From positions 10,731,869 through 10,795,868 of the forward strand of contig OX442416.1 of the NCBI GenBank assembly GCA_949361645.1: a stretch of DNA of 64,000 nucleotides. The letters run 5' to 3'. The stretch's first letter is position 1. Each line of letters begins with the position of its first letter. The translations under genes were made by a program, and so were the position numbers. This stretch comes from Spongilla lacustris. Lineage: Eukaryota; Porifera; Demospongiae; Spongillida; Spongillidae. Positions 1-43,600 of this stretch are shown here, one piece after another. The notes below the pieces were generated by a model. The model was not told the DNA's origin. It ran no database searches and worked only from the letters and a program-made list of their open reading frames with translations.

Positions 1-31420
<31,420 letters not shown>

Positions 31421-32040
31421 CCATTTAACTGCAAAGATAAACATGGACATATTGTTGATGTCATCTCTTATTTTTCAATGTACTTTGTATATTGTATGTA
31501 CATGCATGTACTGCATGTGCATACTCTGAACACAGTGAGAAATCAAAATAACGAATGGTGCATTCATATTTTTTAAATTTATTATTTATAACACCCGTAT
31601 GGGCCAACTATTGCTCAAAACTGCATGTGTTCCTAGCCAGTAGGGTTTAGATGTTCCTATATTTGAACATGTCAGGGTATCATTTAATTGACCCTAGTTG
31701 TCACAAATTGTATAGAAATAGAAATTAACACATGAAAAGTACATGCATGTGCTCAAATACAAAATTCCAGAATTGCTAGGTATTTTTACTGCTACTTCTA
31801 TTTATTTAGAGTCAGCAAGTGTGTTCCCTTTGGTCTGGGCCCTCTTCCTCAACAGAGGGAGCTCAACCATAGCTGGGGTGTGGTCTCCCATGAGAGACAT
31901 TTAAAGTGGTTCAGTGGCACTCGCAGTGGCAATTCCTTTTAATTCCTTGTTCTAATTCCATATACGGGGATCACACTGACATGATATGTTACTAAAAATA
32001 ATAATTAATCATAGCAAAAAAGGGGTCGAATCATTTCTTT
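31421..32040. other. POLE 3' flank
   Basis: Presumed 3' UTR and intergenic AT-rich sequence. I see no further gene, no repeat array and no clear AATAAA. Confidence 0.5.
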
Positions 32041-32059
32041 AATTCCAATGGATTTGTAT

Positions 32060-32860
32060 CTTGTCACGGTTGGAGGCGAACTTCCGCCATCGCCAAATAT
32101 GGAAGCCATGACAGTGGCTAGGCATTTGGTGAGTGAGTGAGTTTATATGTGTCGTTCTGGTGTACCAGTGCAGCTCTACTCTTATGAAGGGAGAAACTTT
32201 GAATCTGGGGTTATAAAGGGTATCTGTGAGCTTAGGAAAACTCGAACCACTCCCTACCCACCCCCAGTCAGATGGAATGATTGAACGATATACAAAAGGG
32301 CCTTATACTGAATTTACTAAGTTTATCTGTCAGTGAGAATGAGCGTGACTGGGATGTGAAACTGTATGTTTTATTGTTTGCATATAGAACATCTGTTTAT
32401 GAAACCACAGGTATCGCCCCATTTAGCATGATTCTTGGTAGAGAGGCATGGCTGCCAGAAGACCTTATATAGATGGTCTACCAGTAGGTGATGCCCCTGT
32501 TCCACAGGGAGGACGAGAGTACGTTGAGCACCTAAAGAAGGCTATGCAGAATGCTTACAAGAGCATACGAGATGAGGCATGGAAAGGAATGCAGCACCAA
32601 AATGAAAGGGGAAATGTGCGTCAGGGGTACCAGAAGGGTGACTTTAATTTGTATGGCTCCACTGTCCTGCTGTTCCAAGAGGTCATTCTCCTAAGTTCCA
32701 CCAACCATGGCAAGGGCCATATGAAGTGGAAGAGAAGCTTGGTGATGTGGTGCATCGTATACGGAAGAACTGTCGAGCTAATATAGAAGCAACTTATACA
32801 GTTTATTTTAACAGACTTAATTAAGCCATACATCCCGGCAATCAGTAACAAGATATAGAA
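32060..32860 (+). pseudogene. Decayed Ty3/gypsy-type retrotransposon integrase 3' region
   Basis: Fragments recognisable in shifting frames: a strand around 32150-32270 with GRNFESGVIKGICEL and KTRTTPYP; an open piece at 32281-32472 with YRTSVYETTGIAPFSMILGR, typical of the end of the integrase core; then a distal part to about 32830. There are several frameshifts and stops, and the Asp expected just before the Gly-Arg-Asn-Phe block is replaced by Tyr. No gag, protease or reverse transcriptase lies upstream, so this is a truncated, inactive relic. Confidence 0.75.
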
Positions 32861-32882
32861 AACATTCTCTCTGAGTTGATTT

Positions 32883-33065
32883 GAAGGCAATGGTGGTGTA
32901 AAAAGGAAGGGAACAAGGGATCAACGATGATATGAATTTTTTTTAACAGTCCTACATTTATCACTTTTAATTTGTTCATTTTACGTTGCTAAATATAGGA
33001 CTGTTAAAAAAATCGTATCATCGTTGATCCCTTGTTCCCTTCCTTTTTACACCACCATTGCCTTC
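32883..33065. mobile_element. 183-bp near-perfect palindromic foldback element (family R3)
   Basis: Arms of about 75 bp start GAAGGCAATGGTGGTGTAAA and end at the complementary TTTACACCACCATTGCCTTC; each arm contains GGGAACAAGGGATCAACGAT. The loop is about 35 bases. Related to 61306-61480. It lies at the 3' boundary of the gypsy relic. Confidence 0.7.
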
Positions 33066-33243
33066 ATGGTGATGTGGGTGGTGATGTAGCTATAAGTGTA
33101 TACAAAATTATTAAGGTTAACCAACCGACTGGCATTAGTGAAGTACAGTAAGTACAAACGGGTGGAGGGGAGGAGAGGAAAACGTAGGGAATCTTTTTTC
33201 TTATGTGGCCTGCATTCCTCTTGACTCTTTTTCTATTCTATAG

Positions 33244-34964
33244 CAGGGGCGGATCCAGGATTTTTGGAAAGGGGGGGTTGTAGATGAATGATATTAAAAG
33301 TGGGGGAGGGTGCGTGAGGGGGTAGCCCCTCCCGCCCAGCTAGGGGGTCTGGGGGAGCGCTGTAAGCTCCCCCAGCGGGGTCTGGGGCGGAGCCCCAGCC
33401 GCCAACGCATTTTTATTATATCAAGCTCAAAACACTACACAAAACTGCGTGTAAAAAAGGAAATTTACGATTGTAAGAATTGCTGGATCTATGTACTGCA
33501 ATCATCCAATAAGGATGATTAAAACAGTTTTCTGGGATGGGCTTGCAGATTTCATCCACAGGCACTTTTTATTTATACTGCATGCATACATGAAAATCAA
33601 AGCCATACAATAGCGGTTCTTCACTCATAATAGATCTTGCATATAATAATACGTTTTGATCCTTCTCCGGGCGTTGATTACGTAGCTACTTCGGCAATAT
33701 CTAGCAAGCGCTCTCTGTGACCATCTATATGCCTCGTATGCGTAGGGTCTTTAATCATGCCGGCATAGATTTATCTATATATATAACGAATAGACAATGC
33801 ACATACACCTTCACAAAAAGTTGAAATTAATAAATTTAAATGTTTTTCCAAATTAATGAATAAATGTTTCAGATTGTTTCAATGCATGATTGCATGAGTA
33901 AAGAGGGGCCCCATCTTCAAAGCGAAGGCTACTCCTAGCATGCAGTTTAAAGAATTAACAGAACGGATATTTATTTTATAGAACCCATTAAGCATATAGG
34001 CTGGCTGCTCTGATGATGGCAAAAAAAGCTTTGCTCTGATGTAGCCACATGCTAGTGCGTAAGACCTCTTCCATTTGCTTGCCACTTCTTTTAAGGAATT
34101 AAAGGAGTAGAAGTCCATGTACTTATATATTTCTTTTAAAGTAAGAAAACCGCATGCTTAGAGCCGTATGAGTCAGTTTTATAAATATCCGTTCTGTTCT
34201 TTAGACTGCATGCAGTGTGATATTACCGTATTGGGGAAGACTTTAACTTACTGGGTTGCATTTTCATATTGCATAGAAACGACTACTTTCGAGCGAAAGA
34301 AAATCAATTCCGCTATAAAAAGATCGAGCGCTATCGTTTAAAAAAAAAAAAATTATCACGTGGAGTAGATTTTAAAACCCTCTGCACTGACCGAAAATGT
34401 CATAGGAAGCTTGTTTTCAAGACAAGACAAAATCGCGGGTGTGTTTATACGCATGTTTCATTGTTGCAGTTACGATGCACTTTGAACCTATACATGCGTA
34501 TCTTGCCGTTATTTTAATTTGTTTAGCATCAGTACAGATTATTATTTGATATATCATATGTCTATAGAGAACATATGTACAGTTGTAAAAACAAAACTTC
34601 AGGCGTCCTTTGCTTAGACAAGCACCATGCACGCGGTTACGTAAGTATAAGAATGAATTATGACCAATAACTAACTGTATACGTATACACGTGTAATAAT
34701 TATTCAGTACAACGCGTTAACGCGACGCGGTCGATATATCGTAGGCGATATAAACATTTAATCGCGCTGCAACACTGGACGCGGATTGATTCGATTTAAA
34801 TTGCCTTGTTGCCTTGCTAGTGTGGAAGCGCCTTTTGGCTTTAGGAATCCTTCTCTTTTGTTCGGAGTTACAAGTTAATATTATTCATTATGGGTCTGAA
34901 AGGGGGGGTTGCAACCCCCCCAACCCCCCCCCCCCCCCCCCCCCCCACCCTGGATCCGCCACTG
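33244..34964. mobile_element. 1.7-kb element with GGCGGATCC-type inverted ends and G/C-run subtermini
   Basis: The left end CAGGGGCGGATCCAGGATTT and right end ...CCTGGATCCGCCACTG are inverted repeats. Each is followed inward by a G-run or C-run (33271-33278; 34916-34946). Both outer flanks read TATAG (33239-33243 and 34965-34969), a possible 5-bp duplication. The interior contains a GGGGTCTGGGGCGGAGCCCC palindromic block (33378-33397) and, on the minus strand at 33879-34118, a 79-codon frame of unknown nature. No transposase is recognised; superfamily not assigned. Confidence 0.65.
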
Positions 34965-35434
34965 TATAGTGAGTCTAGTCTTTCGTTCCCGTGAAGGGTA
35001 CCATAAATGTCTAATTATACGTATGGGTATTTTATTGTCATGGGAACGCTTGCGTACTCGGACATAATTAGGGGCAGTCGGTAGGTAAATTCTACATTTT
35101 TTGGGTGTAACTGGAGCTCTTTAAAACCTTTCCTATCTCGAGTTATACTCACCCATAAAGACAACGACTATGAACAAATCAAGGTCTGGGAACGAGAACT
35201 ACGACCTTTTTTTTTTGTAGTAAACGGTTTGGCTACATGAACAAAATGATCGTCTTTCCATTGTGGCTCGATAGCAATAAAGAGCTACACTATCCGTTTC
35301 TCGGTTCATGAGTTATACGCGGATCGCGTTTTTAATGATTTCATGATAGGCCTACGACACAAATCCTATATCAGTTAAGTTACTGCCGTAACTCGATCTC
35401 GATGCGTCGTCATCCAACAGGCCGGTGTCGTAGT

Positions 35435-35633
35435 ATATATTGTCCCCCCGTATATTGTCCCCCCAGACAATATAGCCTAGGGTATAATGTCCCCCCGGCC
35501 CGGACAATATACCCTAGGCTATATTGTCCCCCACGGACAATGTACCCTAGCATATAATGTCCCCCCCCCCCCCCCCCCCCTGGTGAAACTGTCCCCCCAC
35601 GCGGACACTATAACCTAGGTTATATTGTCCCCC
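35435..35633. repeat. Cluster of inverted TATTGTCCCCC / CCTAGG units
   Basis: Five to six copies of GGACAATATACCCTAGG and its complement in alternating orientation, separated by C-runs. The last copy doubles as the left end of the element at 35608-36684. Confidence 0.75.
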
Positions 35634-36620
35634 TCTGAGAATTAGTGGAGTACAGACCGCGTGAAGTTGTTTGTTCCTTCGCTCTGGTGGGTAGGTCCTT
35701 AACCGTCCTTTCCACTCATGCTGTCAAATAATTTACTACTCCAGGCTCACATGCATAGACCAAGTTAACCAATGACTGTTGGATATACATGTAGGATTTG
35801 TATGAATTCCTGTCGTTCCACGCGAAAGGTTAACACTGGTGCGGTAACTTGCAGACCATGGAATAATAATCAGTATAAACTTTAGGAAGCCAACTGAGCT
35901 AGAGGATGGCTATTGCATTTGCCCTCATAAAATGCATATTGAGCCTTCTAACCGGCTTATAAAACAAAAGTATTTTTAAAATAATAAATTGGGGGCTGCA
36001 TGACCCATACACAAAAAATATGTGATTGCAATTGTACCTGGTTCCACGCTTTAGACTCCACAGGACTGAATAGGGTGAAAAAGTTGGTGTCATGCATTAG
36101 CTATCAATCATATCTTCCCAGAAAAATCTCGAGGTAACCTTCTCCAGAGTTTTTTACCTCCCCAAATGCAAACATGATTATCAGCAGCTTGATAGTAAAA
36201 CAGGATCTATTATCAATCGTACTTTGCGTTCAAATACATCTATACAGTATACAGTTTCTAATAGATCTAGCCGCCAGCTCCGACATCAGTATACACTGTA
36301 TATAACACGGTGCTTACCTTCAGCAGATGCATGACAGTTAGTGCTTGTGATGGTGCTCTTCTTCTGCTGTTGTTACTCTCCTCCATCGCCGTTCTTCTGT
36401 CGAAACCGAAGAGGCATGCATGATAATAGTAAATTAAGGACACCAGATTTGACTCGAAAGTTAAGCTCGCTTTTGGTCTTTGGAATACCCAGTTGGATAA
36501 CTACCATCAACCCAGAGTACAACCAGCTAAGCTATATTGACCACCTCCCACCCTTCTCCCATTCTGGCACCCCACCTCCACCCCCCGGCTTTGTTGTGCT
36601 ACTATACTATGGGTGGGGAT

Positions 36621-36665
<45 letters not shown>

Positions 36666-36684
36666 AATATACCCTAGGTTATAG
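35608..36684. mobile_element. ~1.08-kb element bounded by inverted ATAACCTAGG...TTGTCCCCC ends
   Basis: The left end CTATAACCTAGGTTATATTG then TCCCCC (35608-35633) matches the complement of the right end GGGACAATATACCCTAGGTT then ATAG (36661-36684). A G-run of more than 40 bases lies just inside the right end. No coding frame of note. It sits between the two parts of the gypsy relic, so it probably inserted into it. Confidence 0.6.
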
Positions 36685-36689
36685 CAGGA

Positions 36690-36960
36690 AAAAGAAGAGA
36701 AGAGCCTGTCTGGATGCAGAGATGTTCATATTCACCAGTGAATCAGCCCAGACCTGTTGTAACCTCTGAACAGATTCCAGAAGCAGATGCAGAGACACCT
36801 ACTCCTCAAGAGCCACAGTGCAATGTGCCTATTCCCAAGGACCATCAGCCTGATGTACCACAGCTGAGGCGTGTAACGCGGGTACGGCGACCCCCTGACC
36901 CGTTATGATAACTGTGTGGACACAGTCTGAGTAAGAGGGGAGCAGTGTAATGTACCTGGA
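36690..36960 (+). pseudogene. C-terminal tail of the gypsy-type polyprotein relic and possible 3' LTR start
   Basis: A Pro/Gln-rich frame at 36714-36908 ends QLRRVTRVRRPPDPL, the Arg-rich tail motif common at the end of gypsy-type Pol. It is followed by a purine-rich tract (AAGAGGGGAGCAG, 36932-36944) and TGTAATGTACC, which looks like a polypurine tract and LTR start. The likely continuation of 32060-32860 lies 4 kb upstream across nested insertions. Non-functional. Confidence 0.5.
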
Positions 36961-37889
36961 GCCAGACAGTCTATTGCACATGGCACCATGCATGTATACA
37001 TGTACATGTAGTACCATAACTGCATTACACATGTGTGTTTGACATGTGTGTGTATGTGTATCTTGAGTGCTTTTTTTGCCCTTACTTTTGGATTGTGGGG
37101 TCCACTCCACGTTCAGCATGCTACAAATTAACTCAATGCAGTGTAGGCACATGCACACACATATATGATACATATACATAGTCTGGCAATGCACAAAGGA
37201 ATACACTTTCATTTGGAAGTACAGGCCTCTATACATGTATATATATATATATGTATAGTCTCCGCTGGCAAACATGCTGTATATATAGAGATCGCGATAG
37301 AATGCAGATGAATCCGGCATAATTACACTTAGAGTAGGTGTATAGTAACATGTATTGTCATTATAAATGTAATTTATATTAATTATACACATGTACAATA
37401 TCTAGCATGCAACCAATTGCCTCTCCTCACACACATGGTCAAAGGCTCCATAGATGCTTTTCCACGGGTACCACTACACACTCACACACACACCACACAC
37501 ACACATTCATCACCTCTGGTGTGTGCACTTGTGCATACAATTTCAGGGTACACGTGTGTGTGTACAAATTGGTTGCGGGATACACATGTGTGTGTATGCA
37601 TGCACTTGTGTAATATTATGCAACCAATTCACACATGTACACACGCACACATTCATCACCTCTAGTATGTATGTGTGTGCACTTGTGTGTGTATGTGCGG
37701 GTATTGGTTGCATAATATGTATACTTATTCACTGGTATACATAACGTTCGTCATGCAACCAATTCCCCTCTTGTACACACACATATACACACATATACTT
37801 ATTCACTGGTATATAAAGTCCATTACCCATGCATGCACATCCCTTCTCCCCATGCACATGTACGTACATTCCCCTCTCCATACACACAT

Positions 37890-37967
<78 letters not shown>

Positions 37968-38230
37968 CCATGCATGTAAACCTCTTACCATGGCTGTGGC
38001 TCCATCTACCTCCTCCACCTAAGTAAGGGGTAGGGATCTGGAGGTACCTCTTCTTGAGACTCCTCAAACATACTTGGGTCCAAACATACTGTTGAGCTAC
38101 TTGCCACACACTTGTACTACACAGGCAGCAGTGTCCCATCTCCATCGCACTCATGGGTACAGTAGTGAGTAGTCTCATCTCATGCTGAACCTAACCATCC
38201 GAGGTATCCTTCGTTCTCTGCCCCCGACCG
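36961..38230. other. Microsatellite-rich non-coding stretch
   Basis: Contains several (CA)n/(GT)n tracts, the cleanest at 37893-37965, and three copies of an ATGCAACCAATT-led block (37408, 37619, 37754). No gene seen. Confidence 0.7.
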
Positions 38231-38617
38231 ACCGACCCACATTAGATCCAATTTTAACACCTACTATCTACGTGCGCGCGAAACACTCCTATACCGGTAC
38301 CGCTGCATGCCACCATATGTGACGGACTGTACGTATATAATGTCAGCACTCAGACAGTTCTAACTGACGGTGACACCAAACCGCGCATGCGTATTCAAAT
38401 TAAATTGTTCTTGCATGGTGACGGCATCCGTCACATTGTTAATTGGCAACAGTTCAGTTTACCGGTTTGTGCTTTTAAAAATAAAAACGTAATAGTGTTT
38501 TTAGTTTTACTATGAATCAGATATTCTTTTGCCCGACCTGATCGCTTTGCCCGTCCTATTATAGTATATAAGTTGCGTGTGAACTGTCCTCTGGTTCTGC
38601 ATGAAATTTGTTTCATT

Positions 38618-38872
38618 ATGATACTGCTAGGTCTGGCCCGTGCGGGGAGCGCTGATAGCAATGCCTATTTACATGTAAGAAAGAATGCCAGAGTTTTGCC
38701 TCGCATACATGTACCTTCGGACCATTATTTACAATACCGTCGACGTGGTAAAAAGTGGCAATTGAATGGTGCTCCCATTTTACACAAAGATTGGAATGTT
38801 AAACTGCACGAAAGATTGCGGGCTACAACCGTTCCTAGGGAACAGGAATCACGCATTACACTTAGACACTAG
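38618..38872 (+). CDS. Small open frame of unknown function (85 codons from the first ATG)
   Basis: Starts MILLGLARAGSADSNAYLHV and runs to a stop at 38870-38872. A TATA-like ATAGTATATAAG lies at 38561-38572, about 50 bases upstream. The product is basic (RRRGKKWQ) with a short hydrophobic N-terminus. No family is recognised and no splice sites are obvious. It may be chance or part of an old element. Confidence 0.18.
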   Translation: MILLGLARAGSADSNAYLHVRKNARVLPRIHVPSDHYLQYRRRGKKWQLNGAPILHKDWNVKLHERLRATTVPREQESRITLRH

Positions 38873-38880
38873 CTGAAAGT

Positions 38881-40161
38881 CTGAAACCGACATGATTTAG
38901 AATTCATGAGAGCCCTATGTAAAGAATTCGAAAATGATGCCGGCTTGATGTTTTTGTGACTTATCATGCATGCGCAATGTGATTGGTCGATTGCTGGTAC
39001 CATATTTTGCGTATAGACCTCGTTACGCCCTCTAAATGTTAAAATACTCGCGGTCTGGGGACCACAGTGATTTGGGCTCTATTTTCGAAGTGGTAGGCTG
39101 CCAGATATCGGAGTACTTCCTGTACAGCAATTGACTCGGGTTGACACCAGACGCGAGCCATGACAGACAGGCACGACTGCAAGTCTTCGCTAGATGATTG
39201 AACCCTCTTAACGAGTAAAACATACACATACCGTTGATACGGAAACCGCGCATGCGCAATAGTATAAATCAGTTAGACCTTCGGGATCCACGTAATTTTA
39301 AAACCCCTCGGGCCCTTAGTAGTGCCCTCGCTACGCTCGGGACGCTACAGCCCGGGATTCTAAATCACGTAGATCCCTCTAACTATTATATAATATAATA
39401 ATAATATATATATATATATATTTCCATATTGGATAGAGTTTGTACTGGTGGTGGCTTCCATATAAAGACTGCATACATTCACATTGCAACTGGTATATTA
39501 TATTTTGCGCAAAAGAACACAATGGAGTCTTTAATAAATTAATTTGCAATTTTGCATAACTTGATATCACATTGCCAAGGTAGCAGCATATAGCGTACAG
39601 CGTCTGATAGCGTTCTACAGCCTGATACAAACCCACGTACAACCAATACGTGCGCAGCTAACGCTAAACCGAACTCGTTCAAAAGAAGAAATCGAGGTAC
39701 GTGTACGATTTAGTCCCGTCAATAGGCTATTGCGTATTAGTGCATACAAGTACGCGCGTTTAAATTATCACGCAGTTTGTTTGCAGGGTGATATATAAGT
39801 GTATACATGTACAAATACAAAACACCGTAAATTATTCGCTCCCCCCCCCCCTCCCCCCCCCCCCCCCAAATACTGTGATAAGCGCCAGGAGAGAAGGGTA
39901 CGCCATCCACTTGTTGTTTTACTAAATATCCAAACTAGCCCGTTTGTTGTTACGCTGTTGCCCTTTTGGAATGAAATGAAAGAGGGTGAGCTCCCTCCTA
40001 CTAGTATTGTAAAGAGCATCAAATTACTAGTTCCCTCTCTTAAAGTAAACATTTTAGTAAGGTATAAAAAGCTGGTCCCCTCTTCCCCTCTTTTAAAAAA
40101 AAAAAAAAAAAAAACGCAGGGCGGTTTTCGTATAAACGAATTTTATTACGGCATAAGCTCC
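38881..40161. other. Non-coding transposon-rich stretch before the assembly gap
   Basis: Holds a small inverted-repeat element (39270-39384), a (TA)n tract near 39390-39420, a C-rich run at 39841-39867 and a poly-A run at 40096-40114. No gene seen. Confidence 0.6.
39270..39384. mobile_element. ~115-bp imperfect inverted-repeat element
   Basis: The left GTTAGACCTTCGGGATCCAC is imperfectly complementary to the right GTAGATCCCTCTAAC. The GC-rich centre contains CCTCGCTACGCTCGGGACG. Confidence 0.45.
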
Positions 40162-40361
40162 NNNNNNNNNNNNNNNNNNNNNNNNNNNNNNNNNNNNNNN
40201 NNNNNNNNNNNNNNNNNNNNNNNNNNNNNNNNNNNNNNNNNNNNNNNNNNNNNNNNNNNNNNNNNNNNNNNNNNNNNNNNNNNNNNNNNNNNNNNNNNNN
40301 NNNNNNNNNNNNNNNNNNNNNNNNNNNNNNNNNNNNNNNNNNNNNNNNNNNNNNNNNNNNN
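40162..40361. other. Assembly gap of exactly 200 N
   Basis: Run of 200 undetermined bases, a placeholder length. It may hide the 5' exon(s) of the semaphorin gene. Confidence 1.
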
Positions 40362-40679
40362 TTTAAAATGGTTACACATTGGCGATGGAGAGCATACTTA
40401 AAGGCTGAAGTCCGGTCTTTAAAAGTGTATGGCATGAAATGAACACAAGTGCATGTCCATAATACCATGCAGCTTAATAAGGCAATTACCTTACATATCA
40501 ATTAACTACCATGAACATGTATCATTAGCCTTTGGAAGTTGGGGGGTCGGGGGGAGCCCACTGGGGGTGGGTACTGTTGGAATATTGTACTTCTGTGCAT
40601 ATAAACTTTTATGGGAAGGTGAGAAATTCAGAAAATATAAGGCACTTCAGCTTGCTTATCCATTCACTGCTTCATATAG

Positions 40680-43600
40680 AGTTACATTGATGAAACACCC
40701 AGTACTGCTACTTCTATTCAATGTCAGAATGAATTCTTTGCACCGGTAAGTTCAATACTTACATCTGTAGCCATTTCAATGTGCAATGGACCTTAGCGCA
40801 TTCCGCATGCAATGCTGACGGAATATACTATGGCGTTCTAATTCCTGCCACTCCTAGCTGCATTACTGACATATACCTCATTTTCAGCCAGTTGACTGCC
40901 AGAACTACCACCACGTCATTAATTTCCCAAACATCAATGTTTCGCTAAGCAGAACAGTCAACCCAGGATTGGGTCCTTTCTACACAGCTGACACTTTCAT
41001 CACATGCAGCACCAACAGCTCTCGTCCATCCTGCCAGTACAGAAAGGTTGGTCAAGTATGCTTGTACTTGTGTGCTGTGCCATTTAAAATTTGTAACTCT
41101 CTGACAGAGAACAACAATGGAAGTTTTGCGAGTAGTCTCTGGATATAGATTCATTCCATATTCCATATACAATGGAACAACATCATTAATTCTCAGTATG
41201 TGACTTGATATTGAAAACATAGATCCTGCTAATTTGTTATGCACCCAGATGGCATAAAATATATACAAATATTTATAATGACATAATAAATAAGATAAAT
41301 TAGTATATCTCTCAATGCTTTTAACCTTTAATCTATTTTCATCCTTAATTCAGGATGGAAATCCTGAATTAAGGATGACATAAATTCGAACGGTATTGAT
41401 GATTTTTTTTAAATATCTAGCTTCTGCAGGCTTTCATCTAAACAACGCTATCCTCATTCAAATCTTTATTTCTTTTAGAAAAAAACCAATGTTTAGGCTT
41501 AGTTTACATTTTCGTTCGCAAATAATGCCGCGGTTACCATCGAAGTCGGGTATAAGGTTGAGGAATAAGCAGGAAACTTAATTTCAAGATAGAAACTGTT
41601 ACTAATATCTGTAAGGAGAGCCATAAAAGCAAATTAAACAATATGGGACGCAGGAGGTACGACCATCGAATTAACTCAGGCGGACTAAGCGAAGCGAGTC
41701 AGAGCGGGTGGTACGATGGTTAGCCTCTGCAAAAAAAAAAAAAAAAGTATTTCTGTCGTTGAGAGCGATGCAGAAATGCCTGGCATTGGTAGAAATGCTG
41801 TCACCAGTACTGTTGGGACATAAAAAGAAGGGGCGGATGCTCAGACAGTGATAATAAATTACACTTTTCTATTATTTTGTGTACAAGTTTGATAAAAATA
41901 CAACTACCAAGAGTCTGGAGGTGCTACCACCAATAAGTAGTGAAAGGAGTAAAATTGATATGTTCAATGCTTTTTGTAAGCATTACAAAGTATAAATTGC
42001 GAATCATTTAATTTATGTACACGGGAGCAACTTGCGAATCATTTAATTTATGTACACGGGAGCAACGAACGTGCTTATGCATCCTTGAAGTTTGGGCAGC
42101 TTTCTAAATGATAAAAATTATTCCATGCTATAGAATGTGTGCACCATTGTTGGAAGAAACAACTTTTATGTTTTAATGGTTTTAATTTTCACTGCAATGG
42201 TTGTTATAAACGGCAGAACTCACCATACTGAATTCAGGATTTTACCGATCCTGAATTCAGGATCGTTTCACGCAGATTAAAGGTTAAAAAATTATTATTT
42301 TTTAAGCACCATCAATGTTTTAGGGATGCTTTTAAAAGGAAAACATGTACATGTATATAATTCCTACATATATTCTTTTACTTTCCCTACCTCACATACA
42401 TCTGCTCTTTTCATTTCACCACACCAGGCACAGGCCAGATGATAACTGGTACTGCAAGAGATCAACAGTATCTTGGATTTGTAATTTCACTGTCGAATTT
42501 GCCATTCAGTGGCAATGTTGCTGTGACAACAGACAATACTAATGATCGAGTGATAAATAGAGGTCAATCTCATTGCAAACAATGCAAAACTTGATAACAT
42601 TACAATTTTAATCCAGTACCAAATCCCAGGTTTCTGTCTGTGCATGAAATTGGAAGCTACGTATACTTGTTCTTCAGGGAGAAGGGGTTGGAATCTTCAT
42701 CAAGCAACCCAGTAAGCAATTGAAATCCCCCCTTTAAAATTACTAAATCATGTATATATACATATTTACTTTTTGCTGTTCCCTATCCCAAGGCAATCTA
42801 CTCTCGAGTGGCCAGAGTGTGCAAGGTGAGTTTTGATGGACTGGCAAATAGCTCTGCTGTATTTCTGTTGCCCGTAAAAACAATAATATCATGAACAGCC
42901 TGTAATTACAAGCACAGTGATGGGGTGTTAGATACAACAGCTTATGCTATAGCTGTCTAATCAGGCTCTCAGCATGACATTAAGGTTTTCACAATGGCTG
43001 TCCAATACTTAGGTGCATTCATGTTCAAATATCAGTACTGCTGTGGAATAAATTTATGTGAAATGTTTTCCACACTACTTTGTATGCTAGAAATGGCACA
43101 ATTAAAATGAAACAGGTGGGCTTGCTTTGGTCATGATGAGGTCAAGAGGGTAGTATGATGGTTAGGAGTTTAAAGGTATACAAGGAATCTAAATTGCTAT
43201 GTTCATTCTCTATCCCATTCATGTGCTTTGCATATATTTGAACTCTAGTATATCATAATTAAACTCCCCCCCCCCCCCCACCCCTTATGAAATATTATAT
43301 ATGAAATGTATGCAACATGATTAATCTTTGCCTGTTTAAGCTTGGTGACTTTGTAAGGTTGTCAACTTCACAGCATCTTTAATATGAGCTTAGTGCTTAC
43401 ACCCCCAAAAGGGGTGTCTATAAGGTCGGATGGACTAAACTTTACTACTAAAAGGCATAACATTTTTAGTGGACTGGAGTAATACATGCATGTATACAGC
43501 TGTCATCTCAAAGCATTATTATAATTGAGGAAGCACCTATAATACTGGTTCACAGCTCAGTGCTTGTGCTTAATATTCAGATTTAGTTCTCTATGGGGAA

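Noticed and set aside
33879..34118. 79-codon minus-strand frame as a transposase or reverse transcriptase
   Set aside because: A weak feeling of similarity only; no motif could be named, so it is reported only inside the element entry.
36341..36769. 142-codon frame with a Gly run
   Set aside because: Crosses a >40-base poly-G run and an inverted-repeat end; no family resemblance.
40690..40749. ATG at 40690 as the semaphorin start (hydrophobic MKHPVLLLLF peptide)
   Set aside because: That frame leaves phase 2 at the donor and cannot join the next exon. The alternative frame of the same exon (SYIDETPSTATSIQCQNEFF) joins in phase and supplies a conserved sema cysteine.
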